64,000 nt of DNA from contig NZ_JACVVD010000002.1 of NCBI RefSeq assembly GCF_014534655.1, positions 1-64,000 on the forward strand. The letters are read 5' to 3'. The notes below the pieces were generated by a model. The model was not told where the DNA came from. It saw nothing but the letters and a program-made list of their open reading frames with translations, and made no database searches. Shown one piece after another: positions 40,519 to 50,584 of the stretch. This DNA comes from Paenibacillus sedimenti (GTDB lineage: Bacteria; Bacillota; Bacilli; Paenibacillales; NBRC-103111). Numbering within the stretch: the stretch's first letter is position 1; every line of letters starts with the position of its first letter. The translations under genes and the position numbers were made by a program.

Positions 40519-40735
40519 ATCGAAGGACTTCCTTCCCTGAAATTCATTTGATCTCCTATGTTAACGTGTGCAAAGTCAAAAAAAAAGGTGACTCTAATAT
40601 CTGTTTCGGCCCGTCGGCCAAGAGCGTTATTCAAGTTTTCAGCATAATGTTATTATAGCCTTAATTTGCTTGCTGTTCATAGGTTTATTTGGCGGTGTCT
40701 TCCTCATCTCTACAGATGACCGATTAAATTCCCTA

Positions 40736-40764
40736 TTTTCACCGAAACATAATCGTGCTATGAT
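40736..40764 (+). promoter_or_regulatory. Promoter of the thi operon
   Basis: TTTTCA (40736-40741), a 17-bp spacer and TATGAT (40759-40764). Transcription would start about 15 nt before the TPP aptamer. Confidence 0.6.
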
Positions 40765-40784
40765 GATTAACAATTGAATGGAAA

Positions 40785-40872
40785 TGAATCCCTAGGGGCG
40801 CCGAAAGGCTGAGACAGAGTGATCTGAACCCTTTGAACCTGAACTGGGTCATACCAGCGGAGGAAAGTGGAA
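40785..40872 (+). promoter_or_regulatory. TPP riboswitch (Thi box)
   Basis: All core elements are present: ctaggggcg, ggctgagac, accctttgaacctgaactgg, then gtcataccagcggaggaaag. It binds thiamin pyrophosphate. With TPP bound, the downstream terminator at 40940 should form and stop transcription of the thi genes. Confidence 0.95.
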
Positions 40873-40939
40873 TTTCGAAATTGTCAGGACATCTACGCAT
40901 ATGAAGCATATTCATCATGCTTAGTATGGGCGGACCTAC

Positions 40940-40970
40940 AACCACTTTTCTTCGGAAAAGTGGTTTTTTT
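40940..40970 (+). terminator. Terminator of the TPP riboswitch
   Basis: AACCACTTTTC and GAAAAGTGGTT form a perfect 11-bp stem capped by ttcg, followed by T7. It is the expression platform of the riboswitch and lies 43 nt before the tenI start. Confidence 0.92.
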
Positions 40971-41012
40971 GCGTTCAAATACAAGCGCTGTGCAAAGAGA
41001 GGGTGGCAGAGT

Positions 41013-41627
41013 ATGGCGGGTTATGAGCTGCATGTGATCTCAAACGGCAAGCAGAACTGGAAGGCGATGGCGGCGATCTCCAGTAAGATTCAACTTTACG
41101 TCACTGCCATACATATTCGGGAGAAAACAATGCGCGCGGAAGAGATTCGGCAAGGATTGAAAATATTGCTGGAAGCGGGTGTTTCACCCGGGAGCATTTA
41201 TATAAACGGACACCCTGGCATAGCAACAGCGGCCAAGGTGGGAGGAACGCATCTGCCGGGCAGCAGCCCGCCGCTTACGGACGTTGAAGAGTTTTTGCAG
41301 GGCGATATGCGGGCAGGGGTCTCGGTTCACAGCGCTGAGGAAGCGCTGGTGCGGGAACAGGAAGGGGCGGACTACCTGATGTTCGGGCATGTGTTTGCTA
41401 CTGGTTCAAAGCATGGTTTACCTCCTAGGGGGCTGGAGCAGCTGCGGGAAGTGACAGCTAAGGCGGCAATTCCTGTCATCGCCATCGGAGGGATAACAAC
41501 GAAACGAGTAAGGTCAGTGCTGGAGGCAGGAGCGTCTGGCGTGGCTGTCATGAGCGGCATATGGGAAGCGCAGGATCCTCTGCTAGCGGTGAGAGCTTAT
41601 GCGGATGAGCTGAAAGGATGGCGGTGA
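41013..41627 (+). CDS. tenI: Thiazole tautomerase TenI
   Basis: A 204-residue TIM-barrel protein of the ThiE/TenI family. TenI converts the thiazole tautomer made by ThiG to the form used by ThiE. Motifs: GVSVHSAEEALVREQEGADY (about 109-128), IAIGGITTKRV (about 157) and GASGVAVMSGIW (about 175). The start at 41013 (MAGYELHV) avoids the riboswitch; an upstream frame from 40917 runs through the terminator and is not real. It is first in the operon. tenA, which precedes it in B. subtilis, is absent here. Confidence 0.88.
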   Translation: MAGYELHVISNGKQNWKAMAAISSKIQLYVTAIHIREKTMRAEEIRQGLKILLEAGVSPGSIYINGHPGIATAAKVGGTHLPGSSPPLTDVEEFLQGDMRAGVSVHSAEEALVREQEGADYLMFGHVFATGSKHGLPPRGLEQLREVTAKAAIPVIAIGGITTKRVRSVLEAGASGVAVMSGIWEAQDPLLAVRAYADELKGWR

Positions 41628-41641
41628 GGTAGGTGGATCAA

Positions 41642-42835
41642 ATGAATTTAAATCGAGGGAATCAAGGGAGTCTTATGAGACCTGGCGGGCGTTCGCATGA
41701 GGTCGTCATTGTAGGCGGCGGCGTCATTGGCTGCTCCATCGCATACCACCTGGCGAGACGTGGCCAGGCGGTCACGGTCTTGGAACGAGGCAAAGCCTGC
41801 GCAGAAGCCTCTGCAGCCGCAGCCGGCATGCTCGGCGCGCAGTCCGAGATGGAGGATACGGGGCCGCTGTTCCAGTGGGCCCGGCGCAGCAGGGCCATGT
41901 TCCCGCAGCTGGCCGAGGAACTGAAGGCGATCACGGGCATCGACATCGGCCTCGTCCGTGAAGGGCTTTTGAACGTCGCGTTCAGCGACGTTCAAGAAGC
42001 GGAGCTGCGCGCTCGCGAGAAGCTCCAGCGCGCAGCGGGCGAGCAGGCCGACTGGCTGAGCGCAGCCGCAGCCGCTCGGCTAGAGCCGGCCTTGAGCCAG
42101 GCCGTGCGCGGAGCACTCTACCTGCCGGACGACGGGCAGGTAGAAGCGCCGCTTCTGGCGCAGGCGTTCGTGCAGGCAGCCCGTCAGCTTGGGGCGAATG
42201 TGCAGGAATTCGCCCAAGTGCAGGGGCTGCTCACAGAGCAAGGCAGGGCCATCGGCGTAATGACAAGCGATGGTCCGTTATACAGCGATTGCGTGATCGT
42301 CGCTTCGGGTGCTTGGAGCGGCCAGCTACTGGCCGGTATCGGCGTGAAGCTGCCGGTGTACCCCGTGAAGGGCGAATGCTTCTCCGTCCTGACGCCGAAG
42401 CCTGTGCTGCGCAAGACCCTGTTTACCCCAGGGTGCTACATCGTGCCCAAAGCAGGAGGCAGACTGCTGGTCGGGGCGACAGTAGTGCCCGGCAGCTACG
42501 ATCGTAAGGTGTCGCTGGCCGGATTGGCCGAGCTGTTGGATCGGGCGAAGCAGCTCATGCCCGCCATCGGCGAGGCGGAATGGGAGAAAGCCTGGTCGGG
42601 CCTGCGTCCGCAGACACCGGACGGTCTGCCGTACATCGGCAAGGTGCCGGCGGTCGAGGGGTTGTATGCAGCTTGCGGGCATTATCGCAATGGAATCTTG
42701 CTCAGTCCGATCACCGGTAAGGTAATGGCGGAACTGGTATTGGGAGGAGCCGGAGAGCAAGGGGCGGTTTCTCAGTTGGAGTTAATCTTTGAACCGAGCA
42801 GAAAGGAGCTGCACATCATTGAGGCTGCACATTAA
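41642..42835 (+). CDS. thiO: Glycine oxidase ThiO
   Basis: A flavoprotein of about 397 residues that oxidises glycine to the imine used for thiazole synthesis by ThiG. The FAD motif VVIVGGGVIGCSIAYHLARRG lies near 21-41, and the C-terminal GLRPQTPDGLPYIGKVP and GHYRNGILLSPITG are family hallmarks. The start at ATG 41642 follows AGGTGG; a GTG at 41633 is an alternative. Its middle part is unusually GC-rich. The 3' end overlaps thiS by 17 nt. Confidence 0.92.
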   Translation: MNLNRGNQGSLMRPGGRSHEVVIVGGGVIGCSIAYHLARRGQAVTVLERGKACAEASAAAAGMLGAQSEMEDTGPLFQWARRSRAMFPQLAEELKAITGIDIGLVREGLLNVAFSDVQEAELRAREKLQRAAGEQADWLSAAAAARLEPALSQAVRGALYLPDDGQVEAPLLAQAFVQAARQLGANVQEFAQVQGLLTEQGRAIGVMTSDGPLYSDCVIVASGAWSGQLLAGIGVKLPVYPVKGECFSVLTPKPVLRKTLFTPGCYIVPKAGGRLLVGATVVPGSYDRKVSLAGLAELLDRAKQLMPAIGEAEWEKAWSGLRPQTPDGLPYIGKVPAVEGLYAACGHYRNGILLSPITGKVMAELVLGGAGEQGAVSQLELIFEPSRKELHIIEAAH

Positions 42836-43022
42836 CGGTCAAATCGTTGAAGTACCGGATACCGTCATGACCGTGACGGAGCTGCTGGAGCATTTTGAGC
42901 TGGCCGGGAAAATGCTGGTCGTCGAACTCAATCAGACGATTCTGCAAAAAGAAGATCACGCGCAAGCAGCGTTATCCGAAGGAAATAAAATCGAAATCGT
43001 TCATTTTGTAGGAGGGGGCTAA
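42819..43022 (+). CDS. thiS: Sulfur carrier protein ThiS
   Basis: A 67-residue ubiquitin-like protein ending in Gly-Gly-Gly. The terminal Gly is adenylated and converted to a thiocarboxylate that donates sulfur to ThiG. I take TTG 42819 as the start (MRLHINGQIVEVPD), 10 nt after AAAGGAG. The longer frame from 42789 adds ten unrelated residues. The adenylating partner ThiF is not in this operon and must be supplied from elsewhere. Confidence 0.9.
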   Translation: MRLHINGQIVEVPDTVMTVTELLEHFELAGKMLVVELNQTILQKEDHAQAALSEGNKIEIVHFVGGG

Positions 43023-43025
43023 GGT

Positions 43026-43793
43026 ATGTTAAAAATCGGTTCTTACGAGTTTGGCTCACGTCTTTTGCTCGGTACGGGGAAGTTCCCGAATTTTGAGATT
43101 CAAAAGCAAGCCGTAGATGTCAGTGAATCGCAGATTCTGACTTTCGCCGTGCGAAGAATGAATATTTTTGAGGCGAGCCAGCCGAATTTTTTGTCCATGC
43201 TGGACGTGTCGAAGTTTACGCTGCTGCCGAATACGGCGGGGGCGAAGACAGCGGAAGAGGCTGTGCGCATTGCAAAGCTGGCGAAAGCGTCCGGACTTTG
43301 CGACATGATCAAAGTCGAAGTCATCGGAGATGATAAGACGCTGTTGCCCGATCCGATCGAGACGCTGAAGGCGTCGGAAATGCTTTTGAAAGAAGGCTTC
43401 ATCGTGCTTCCGTACACGTCGGACGACGTGCTGCTGGCCAAACGGCTGCAGGAGCTGGGCGTACACGCCATCATGCCGGGCGCATCGCCGATCGGTACGG
43501 GTCAAGGCATTATCAATCCGTTGAATTTGAGCTTCATCATTGAGCAAGCGACTGTGCCCGTGATCGTAGATGCAGGCATCGGGGCTCCCTCGGACGCAGC
43601 TTTGGCGATGGAGATGGGGGCCGACGGCGTGCTGTTGAACACAGCGGTTTCTGGGGCGAAGGATCCGGTGAAAATGGCGCTCGCGATGAAGCTTGCCATC
43701 GAAGCGGGACGCGCCGGCTTCGAGGCGGGGCGTATTCCTAAGAAGCGGTACGCTTCGGCTAGCAGCCCGGTTGAGGGATTGAGCCGGTTGTGA
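43026..43793 (+). CDS. thiG: Thiazole synthase ThiG
   Basis: A 255-residue TIM barrel that joins deoxyxylulose phosphate, dehydroglycine and ThiS-bound sulfur to make the thiazole of thiamin. Visible: [10 protein letters not shown] (about 15), [10 protein letters not shown] (about 37), [15 protein letters not shown] (about 95, with the Schiff-base Lys) and [20 protein letters not shown] (about 182-201). It is full-length, 4 nt after thiS. Confidence 0.94.
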   Translation: MLKIGSYEFGSRLLLGTGKFPNFEIQKQAVDVSESQILTFAVRRMNIFEASQPNFLSMLDVSKFTLLPNTAGAKTAEEAVRIAKLAKASGLCDMIKVEVIGDDKTLLPDPIETLKASEMLLKEGFIVLPYTSDDVLLAKRLQELGVHAIMPGASPIGTGQGIINPLNLSFIIEQATVPVIVDAGIGAPSDAALAMEMGADGVLLNTAVSGAKDPVKMALAMKLAIEAGRAGFEAGRIPKKRYASASSPVEGLSRL

Positions 43794-43855
43794 AGGCAGG
43801 TGGGCACCTAACCGCTGCTCCCACCGCCCCACCACGCGCAATTAACGGGAAAAGC

Positions 43856-43980
43856 TCCAGCTATTTTCAACGATTTTCTCTGAAATCACCGTCAGGCGTC
43901 AATTTAGCTGGAGGATTTCCATCTAATTGTTCACCTTGCTTGGCGGGAGCGAAATTAGAGGGAGGATTTCCAGTTCATTG
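43856..43980 (+). repeat. Imperfect repeats in the thiG-thiD spacer
   Basis: CTCCAGCTA (43856) pairs with TAGCTGGAG (about 43909), so a large stem-loop is possible. The stretch around gctggaggatttccatctaat (about 43910) is repeated as gagggaggatttccagttcat (about 43960). The spacer interrupts an otherwise tightly packed operon. It may be an inserted short repeat or an internal attenuator. Confidence 0.45.
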
Positions 43981-44027
43981 AGACGGACGGCGCCGAAGAG
44001 ACTCAGGAAGTCTAAGAAGGAGGAAAT

Positions 44028-44947
44028 ATGCCTATTCCCAAAGCATTAACGATCGCCGGCTCCGACAGCGGAGGCGGGGCGGGCATTCAAGCGGATTTGA
44101 AGACGTTCCAGGAGCTGGGCGTTTACGGCATGTCGGCGATAACGGCAGTGACTGCCCAGAATACGCTCGGTGTACAGGGCGTTTACCCGATGAGTACGGA
44201 AGCGATCGAGCGCCAATTAGCGTCGATCGGTGAGGACCTGACACCGGATGCGCTAAAAACAGGCATGCTGTTCAGCGGTGAAATCATCCGGATGGTTGCC
44301 GCCTCCATTACCAAATTCGCATGGGAGCGCGTTGTCGTCGATCCGGTGATGATCGCCAAAGGAGGAGCCTCCCTGCTGCAGCAGGAGGCTATCGATACGA
44401 TGGTTGGCGTCCTGCTTCCGCTTGCGACCGTCGTGACGCCTAACATACCCGAAGCGGAAGCGCTAAGCGGAATGCGAATCACAGACACCGCCTCGCGTCA
44501 ACAGGCGGCGAAGCGCATCCATCAATATGGTTGCAAGCATGTGATGATCAAAGGGGGTCACGATGAGGCGGATATCGATCACGCAAAAGACTTGCTTTAC
44601 GACGGCGAGACGTTCATCGAATTCACATCGCGGCGCTTGGTGACCAGGCATACCCACGGAACAGGATGCACCTTCGCTGCTGTTATCACCTCGGGCCTCG
44701 CGCAGGGACTGTCGATTGGGGATGCGGTCCAACTAGCGAAGCGCTTTATCCATGCGGCGATTGCGGAGCCGCTTCATATCGGCGGCGGGCATGGGCCGAC
44801 GAATCATTGGGCGTATGGGCATCGGCTGAGGGAGCGGGACGAACGATTAAACGGTGGCGGAGATAGGGAGCAAGAGTATGTTGTGAGGCGGGAATTTGAA
44901 ATCGACACGCTCTTTGGTAACATCCACGTCCAGACGCGAGGTGATCT

Positions 44948-44951
<4 letters not shown>
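44028..44951 (+). CDS. thiD: HMP/HMP-P kinase ThiD
   Basis: This kinase phosphorylates hydroxymethylpyrimidine and its phosphate. Motifs: AGSDSGGGAGIQADLKTF (about 9-26) and HGTGCTFAAVITSGLAQG (about 209-226), with the catalytic Cys. At 307 residues it is about 40 longer than usual; the extra C-terminal stretch (GHRLRERDERLNGGGDREQE onward) is charged and unlike the family. It ends with a 4-nt overlap into thiE. The ribosome binding site is AAGGAGG. Confidence 0.92.
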
Positions 44952-47400
<2,449 letters not shown>

Positions 47401-47408
47401 TTTATCCG

Positions 47409-47450
47409 GGGGCGATTCTGTCGAAAATGGTGACAGAAACGCCCCTTTTT
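47409..47450 (+). terminator. Terminator of the thi operon
   Basis: GGGGCG+TTCTGTC pairs with GACAGAA+CGCCCC, each with one unpaired a, then TTTTT. Confidence 0.9.
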
Positions 47451-47541
47451 GCTACCATAGAGAAAAGCTGTCTTTCGTTTAATCCTTTAACGCGTTGAAT
47501 GGAGAATGTGATTAATCGAATTTTTCATATAAAATGCGCAA

Positions 47542-47570
47542 TTGACATGTGTTCCATTTCGCATTATGAT
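47542..47570 (+). promoter_or_regulatory. Promoter of the ArsR-type regulator and aminopeptidase genes
   Basis: TTGACA (47542-47547), exactly 17 bp, TATGAT (47565-47570). It is a strong promoter with a leader of about 110 nt that contains a GCCGC/GCGG hairpin but no recognised riboswitch. Confidence 0.75.
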
Positions 47571-47686
47571 ACGGTTAAAAAGATTTGACCGTTGTCTAAT
47601 TAATCTCTTTTTGAGAGAGCAAGAGCAGACCGATAGCCGCGGCGTGATGCGGATCTATGGGCAATTAGAGGGAGGTCGGGTCCAAG

Positions 47687-48292
47687 ATGAAGCTGTTGCC
47701 GATTTATATCATTGAAGATCTTGAGCAATTGAAAACCGTGAGCGATCCGCTTCGCGCCAAAGTCCTGCAATATTTAATAGAGAAAGCGTATACTGGACAG
47801 CAGTTGGCTAAACTATTAGGTATGGCGCGGGCAAAGGTGCATTATCATTTGAATGAATTGGAAAAGCACGGCTTCATTTCAGTCGTTCGTACGGAGCTTA
47901 AAAACGGTATCGTGCAAAAATTTTACCGAGCTATCGCCCGTGGTTTCATACCTGGTGAAAAGCTGCTTCCTTACGTCTCCGAGGTGGAAAACTATTACCG
48001 TGAAAGAACGTTAAGCGTACTTGCCAATGCCAGACGCAGAGCGATCACCGCACCCGAAGAGGCATTCCAGATTCCGTCTCCAGACCGTACGCAATGGCCG
48101 ATCATTATGACGCAGGTCGAGGTCAAGATGAGCAAGGAAAAATATGCGGCATGGCTCAGAAAGTTCCGCGATCTGATCTATGAGCTTGATGCGCAGCAGG
48201 AAGAGCATGGGGACTGGTATTATTTGACGACGGTCGGCTTCCGGACGAACGAGCCGTCTTTTGACCCCGTTGATGAAGAAGAGGAGAGATAA
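47687..48292 (+). CDS. ArsR-type winged-helix regulator
   Basis: A 201-residue protein. The N-terminal 90 residues are a winged helix (SDPLRAKVLQYLIEKAYTGQ, then ARAKVHYHLNELEKHGFISV). The C-terminal half has a TQVEVKMSKEKYAAWLRKFRDLIYELD helix common in this group, which may bind a ligand or mediate dimerisation. No metal-binding Cys motif is seen. Its stop is 2 nt from the aminopeptidase start, so they are cotranscribed and it may control the pair. Confidence 0.83.
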   Translation: MKLLPIYIIEDLEQLKTVSDPLRAKVLQYLIEKAYTGQQLAKLLGMARAKVHYHLNELEKHGFISVVRTELKNGIVQKFYRAIARGFIPGEKLLPYVSEVENYYRERTLSVLANARRRAITAPEEAFQIPSPDRTQWPIIMTQVEVKMSKEKYAAWLRKFRDLIYELDAQQEEHGDWYYLTTVGFRTNEPSFDPVDEEEER

Positions 48293-48294
48293 AC

Positions 48295-49410
48295 ATGCTG
48301 GACCCAAGACTAACGAAGCTGGCTGATGTGCTTGTTAACTATTCCGTTCAAGCGCGGCCGGGCGAAAATATTTTGATCGAAGCCTATGGCATCGATAACG
48401 CTTTGGTGAAAGAGCTTGTGAAAAAAGTTCACGAAGCCGGCGCCCATCCTTTTGTCAACCTGCGCGACCATGCGGTGATGCGCCAGCTCATTATGGACAG
48501 TACTGAAGCGCAGATGCAAACCTGGGCGGATTTTGACGCTTTTCAAATGAAACAAATGCAAGGCTACATAGGCGTGCGCGGCGGCCTCAACAGCTATGAG
48601 ATGTCCGATATCCCTGCGGACCGCATGAAGCTCTATAATTCCATTTATTATCAACAGGTTCATTTTGATGTCCGGATTAAGGATACGAGATGGGTTGTTC
48701 TTCGTTATCCGACGCCTTCCATGGCGCAGCTCGCCAGCATGAGCACGGAGGCGTTCGAAGATTTCTACTTCAATGTATGTACGATGGATTACGGCAAAAT
48801 GTCCAAAGCGATGGATTCGCTCAAAGCGCTGATGGACCGTACGGATAAAGTGCGCCTGGTCGGTCCGGGCACCGACTTGACGTTCTCGATCAAAGGCATC
48901 GGCAGCATCAAATGCGGCGGTGAAATGAACATCCCGGACGGCGAAGTGTATACGGCGCCAGTGCGTGATTCCGTTAACGGCGTCATCAGCTTCAATACGC
49001 CGACTCCGCATGACGGCTTTATCTACGAGAATATCGTTCTTGAATTCGAAAACGGTAAAATCGTGAATGCGACTGCGAACGATACGGCACGCATTAACGA
49101 AGTCTTCGATATGGATGAAGGCGCACGTTACGTGGGTGAATTCGCGATTGGCGTGAATCCGTTCATTCAGCACCCGATGAAGGATACGCTGTTCGACGAG
49201 AAGATCGACGGCAGCTTCCATTTTACGCCGGGCAACTGCTATGACGATGCGTACAACGGCAACAAATCTTCGCTGCACTGGGATATCGTCAATATCCAGC
49301 GCCCAGAGTACGGCGGCGGCGAAATTTGGTTCGACGATGTGCTGATTCGTAAAGACGGTCTCTTCGTCCTGCCTGAGCTTCTGCAGCTCAATCCTGAGAA
49401 TTTGAAATAG
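48295..49410 (+). CDS. M29 family aminopeptidase
   Basis: A 371-residue metallo-aminopeptidase of the AmpS/thermophilic M29 type. The C-terminal metal-binding part includes GGEMNIPDGEVYTAPVRDSV (about 204), GEFAIGVNP (about 281), FDEKIDGSFHFTPGNCYDD and NKSSLHWDIV, supplying the expected Glu/His/Asp ligands. It is cytoplasmic and likely takes part in peptide turnover. The ribosome binding site is GAGGAGAG. A double-stem terminator follows. Confidence 0.9.
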   Translation: MLDPRLTKLADVLVNYSVQARPGENILIEAYGIDNALVKELVKKVHEAGAHPFVNLRDHAVMRQLIMDSTEAQMQTWADFDAFQMKQMQGYIGVRGGLNSYEMSDIPADRMKLYNSIYYQQVHFDVRIKDTRWVVLRYPTPSMAQLASMSTEAFEDFYFNVCTMDYGKMSKAMDSLKALMDRTDKVRLVGPGTDLTFSIKGIGSIKCGGEMNIPDGEVYTAPVRDSVNGVISFNTPTPHDGFIYENIVLEFENGKIVNATANDTARINEVFDMDEGARYVGEFAIGVNPFIQHPMKDTLFDEKIDGSFHFTPGNCYDDAYNGNKSSLHWDIVNIQRPEYGGGEIWFDDVLIRKDGLFVLPELLQLNPENLK

Positions 49411-49427
49411 TGCTTCTTGTAAAAATC

Positions 49428-49474
49428 AAAGGTAATCCCAATGGCCTGTAACAGGCCGACAGGGATTGCCTTTT
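49428..49474 (+). terminator. Terminator after the aminopeptidase gene
   Basis: AAAGGTAATCCC pairs with GGGATTGCCTTT. An inner GGCCTG-taa-CAGGCC hairpin sits in the loop, and TTTT ends it. Confidence 0.82.
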
Positions 49475-49519
49475 CGGCTTTGCGGGGATAAAACCTGAGC
49501 TGGAGGTTTTCACATGCTG

Positions 49520-49538
49520 CATTGGATTTCGTCCAATG
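49520..49538. repeat. ATTGGA palindrome A
   Basis: CATTGGA-tttcg-TCCAATG. The sequence gctgcattggatttcgtcca here also occurs at about 11327-11346. Confidence 0.6.
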
Positions 49539-49568
49539 AAAAGAAGTAGATCCAGAAGAAAATAGAGC

Positions 49569-49593
49569 TTTGATTGGAAATAATCCAATCAAA
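49569..49593. repeat. ATTGGA palindrome B
   Basis: TTTGATTGGA-aataa-TCCAATCAAA, a perfect 10-bp stem. Confidence 0.6.
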
Positions 49594-49624
49594 TGGATCG
49601 ATCTGTCCTTACCGCTCCCTATTT

Positions 49625-49661
49625 CAAGCAAAACATTGGATAGAATCCAATGTTTTGCTTG
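49625..49661. repeat. ATTGGA palindrome C
   Basis: CAAGCAAAACATTGGAT and its exact reverse complement form a 17-bp stem with a 3-nt loop (aga), followed by ttttcg. It is the strongest hairpin of the three and could also end transcription. Confidence 0.65.
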
Positions 49662-49808
49662 TTTTCGTCCAGTATCACTAAAATCCACTGCACAAATTCC
49701 AATAGAACGATCGAGATACGCGCGCGGTCCCGGGTGTCCGATGCCTAAGTCATGGCTGGGAACCCGTATATCCTTCTTGGCGCGAAGGTTTCGGAGACAA
49801 ACGCTTCA

Positions 49809-49837
49809 TTGACAATATAGAGCGGTCAGCATACCAT
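49809..49837 (+). promoter_or_regulatory. Promoter of the second HxlR gene
   Basis: TTGACA (49809-49814), 17 bp, TACCAT (49832-49837). Confidence 0.6.
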
Positions 49838-49882
49838 TGTAAGTAAGTAAATTTTCAATTATTGGCATGATATTTTGACTAA

Positions 49883-49897
49883 CTAACGTTTTGTTAG
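49883..49897. promoter_or_regulatory. Inverted repeat before the second HxlR gene
   Basis: CTAAC-gtttt-GTTAG, directly before the ribosome binding site and preceded by another ctaa. It could be an autoregulatory operator. Confidence 0.35.
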
Positions 49898-49908
49898 GGG
49901 GCAAGAGC

Positions 49909-50283
49909 ATGAAGGAAGAGCTATCAGGTTCTAACAATTACGCGGAAACCGGGAAATCCAACATCTGCGAAGTGCTGCAAATCCTCGGAGCTAAATGGTC
50001 TTTTCTGGTCCTTGAAGAGCTGCTGAAAGGTCCACAGCGCTTTAGACAGCTTCAGCGGAATGCCGCTGTCATAAAGACACAGTCGCTAACGGATACGCTC
50101 CGCCACTTGGAGCACAACGGGCTGGTACGCCGTGAAGTCTTTCCTACTGTGCCGGTTACCGTAGAGTACTCGTTGACAGAGAAGGGCAGCGATTTCCAGG
50201 CGGCTTTGAAAGAAATGGAAAAATGGGTCCAAAAGTGGGGCGCTCAACCGCAGGCATCTGTGGAAGCCACCGTATCTTCCTAA
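49909..50283 (+). CDS. HxlR family transcriptional regulator (second copy)
   Basis: A 124-residue winged-helix protein from ATG 49909, 7 nt after AGGGGGC. The pattern GAKWSFLVLEELLKGPQRF (about 27-45) and VPVTVEYSLTEKG (wing) are typical. The N-terminal Cys of the family is in NICEVLQ. No clear target gene is adjacent: an orphan T-box-like sequence follows on the same strand, and the next gene is convergent. An upstream TTG frame start at 49891 lies in the inverted repeat and is unlikely. Confidence 0.83.
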   Translation: MKEELSGSNNYAETGKSNICEVLQILGAKWSFLVLEELLKGPQRFRQLQRNAAVIKTQSLTDTLRHLEHNGLVRREVFPTVPVTVEYSLTEKGSDFQAALKEMEKWVQKWGAQPQASVEATVSS

Positions 50284-50290
50284 ATCAAAT

Positions 50291-50339
50291 AGCGGCGGTC
50301 CAAACGATATGTTATCGTATATGGACTGCCGTTTTTTTA
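50291..50339 (+). terminator. Terminator after the second HxlR gene
   Basis: AGCGGCGGTCCA pairs with TGGACTGCCGTT around an AT-rich loop, followed by TTTTTTTA. Confidence 0.85.
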
Positions 50340-50483
50340 TATAGGAAAATATGCAAAGCACATTTTCTATGGATAAGCGGGGGCTCACCCATACCCATCA
50401 AGTTAAGAAATACCTTCACCCCCAAAACGAAATAAATGCTCACGAAATATGCTAGGACGCTTTTTTCCTGTTTGGGCTCTTTT

Positions 50484-50497
50484 AACGTGGTACCGCG
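50484..50497 (+). promoter_or_regulatory. T-box-like core sequence, orphan
   Basis: AACGTGGTACCGCG matches 12 of 14 positions of the T-box core AGGGTGGNACCGCG. A clear stem I, specifier loop or downstream plus-strand gene is not visible, so this is either a decayed T-box leader or chance. Confidence 0.3.
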
Positions 50498-50584
50498 GAG
50501 AAGTTGATTCCCTTCCACTTGGAAAGGTCAAGTACAAATACGCATGGTAATTAACCCCTTTGAAGGGGCGCCAGCATGAATGAT

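Larger units (their letters stand above)
40519..41012. other. Control region of the thiamin operon
   Basis: This 494-bp gap holds the start region of the BASS gene, the thi promoter (40736), the TPP riboswitch aptamer (40785) and its terminator (40940). The first 200 bases show only a short ggcc-cgt-cggcc palindrome near 40610. Confidence 0.7.
49475..49808. other. Intergenic stretch with three related palindromes
   Basis: After the terminator this gap contains hairpins at 49520-49538, 49569-49593 and 49625-49661. All are built around ATTGGA/TCCAAT. The remaining 140 bases show nothing else until the HxlR promoter at 49809. Confidence 0.6.
50284..50584. other. Gap with terminator and orphan T-box-like core
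   Basis: It holds the terminator at 50291, a GGGGG...CCCCC long-range pairing (about 50378-50424), the T-box-like core at 50484, and two small palindromes: ccccttTGaagggg (about 50556) and gcatgaa-tga-ttcatgc, the latter at the end of the convergent gene. No frame looks coding. Confidence 0.5.

Noticed and set aside
40917..41012. N-terminal extension of TenI through the riboswitch terminator
   Set aside because: The extension translates the terminator hairpin and has no ribosome binding site; the ATG at 41013 fits the family start.
43056..43841. 261-codon minus-strand frame opposite thiG
   Set aside because: thiG is full-length and conserved; the antisense frame has no ribosome binding site or recognisable domain.
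47571..47686. Leader before the ArsR-type gene as a riboswitch
   Set aside because: It is long and contains a GC hairpin, but I see no conserved core of a known riboswitch class and no terminator or sequestered ribosome binding site.
48310..49278. 322-codon minus-strand frame opposite the aminopeptidase gene
   Set aside because: Long, but overlaps a conserved M29 gene and lacks a start signal.
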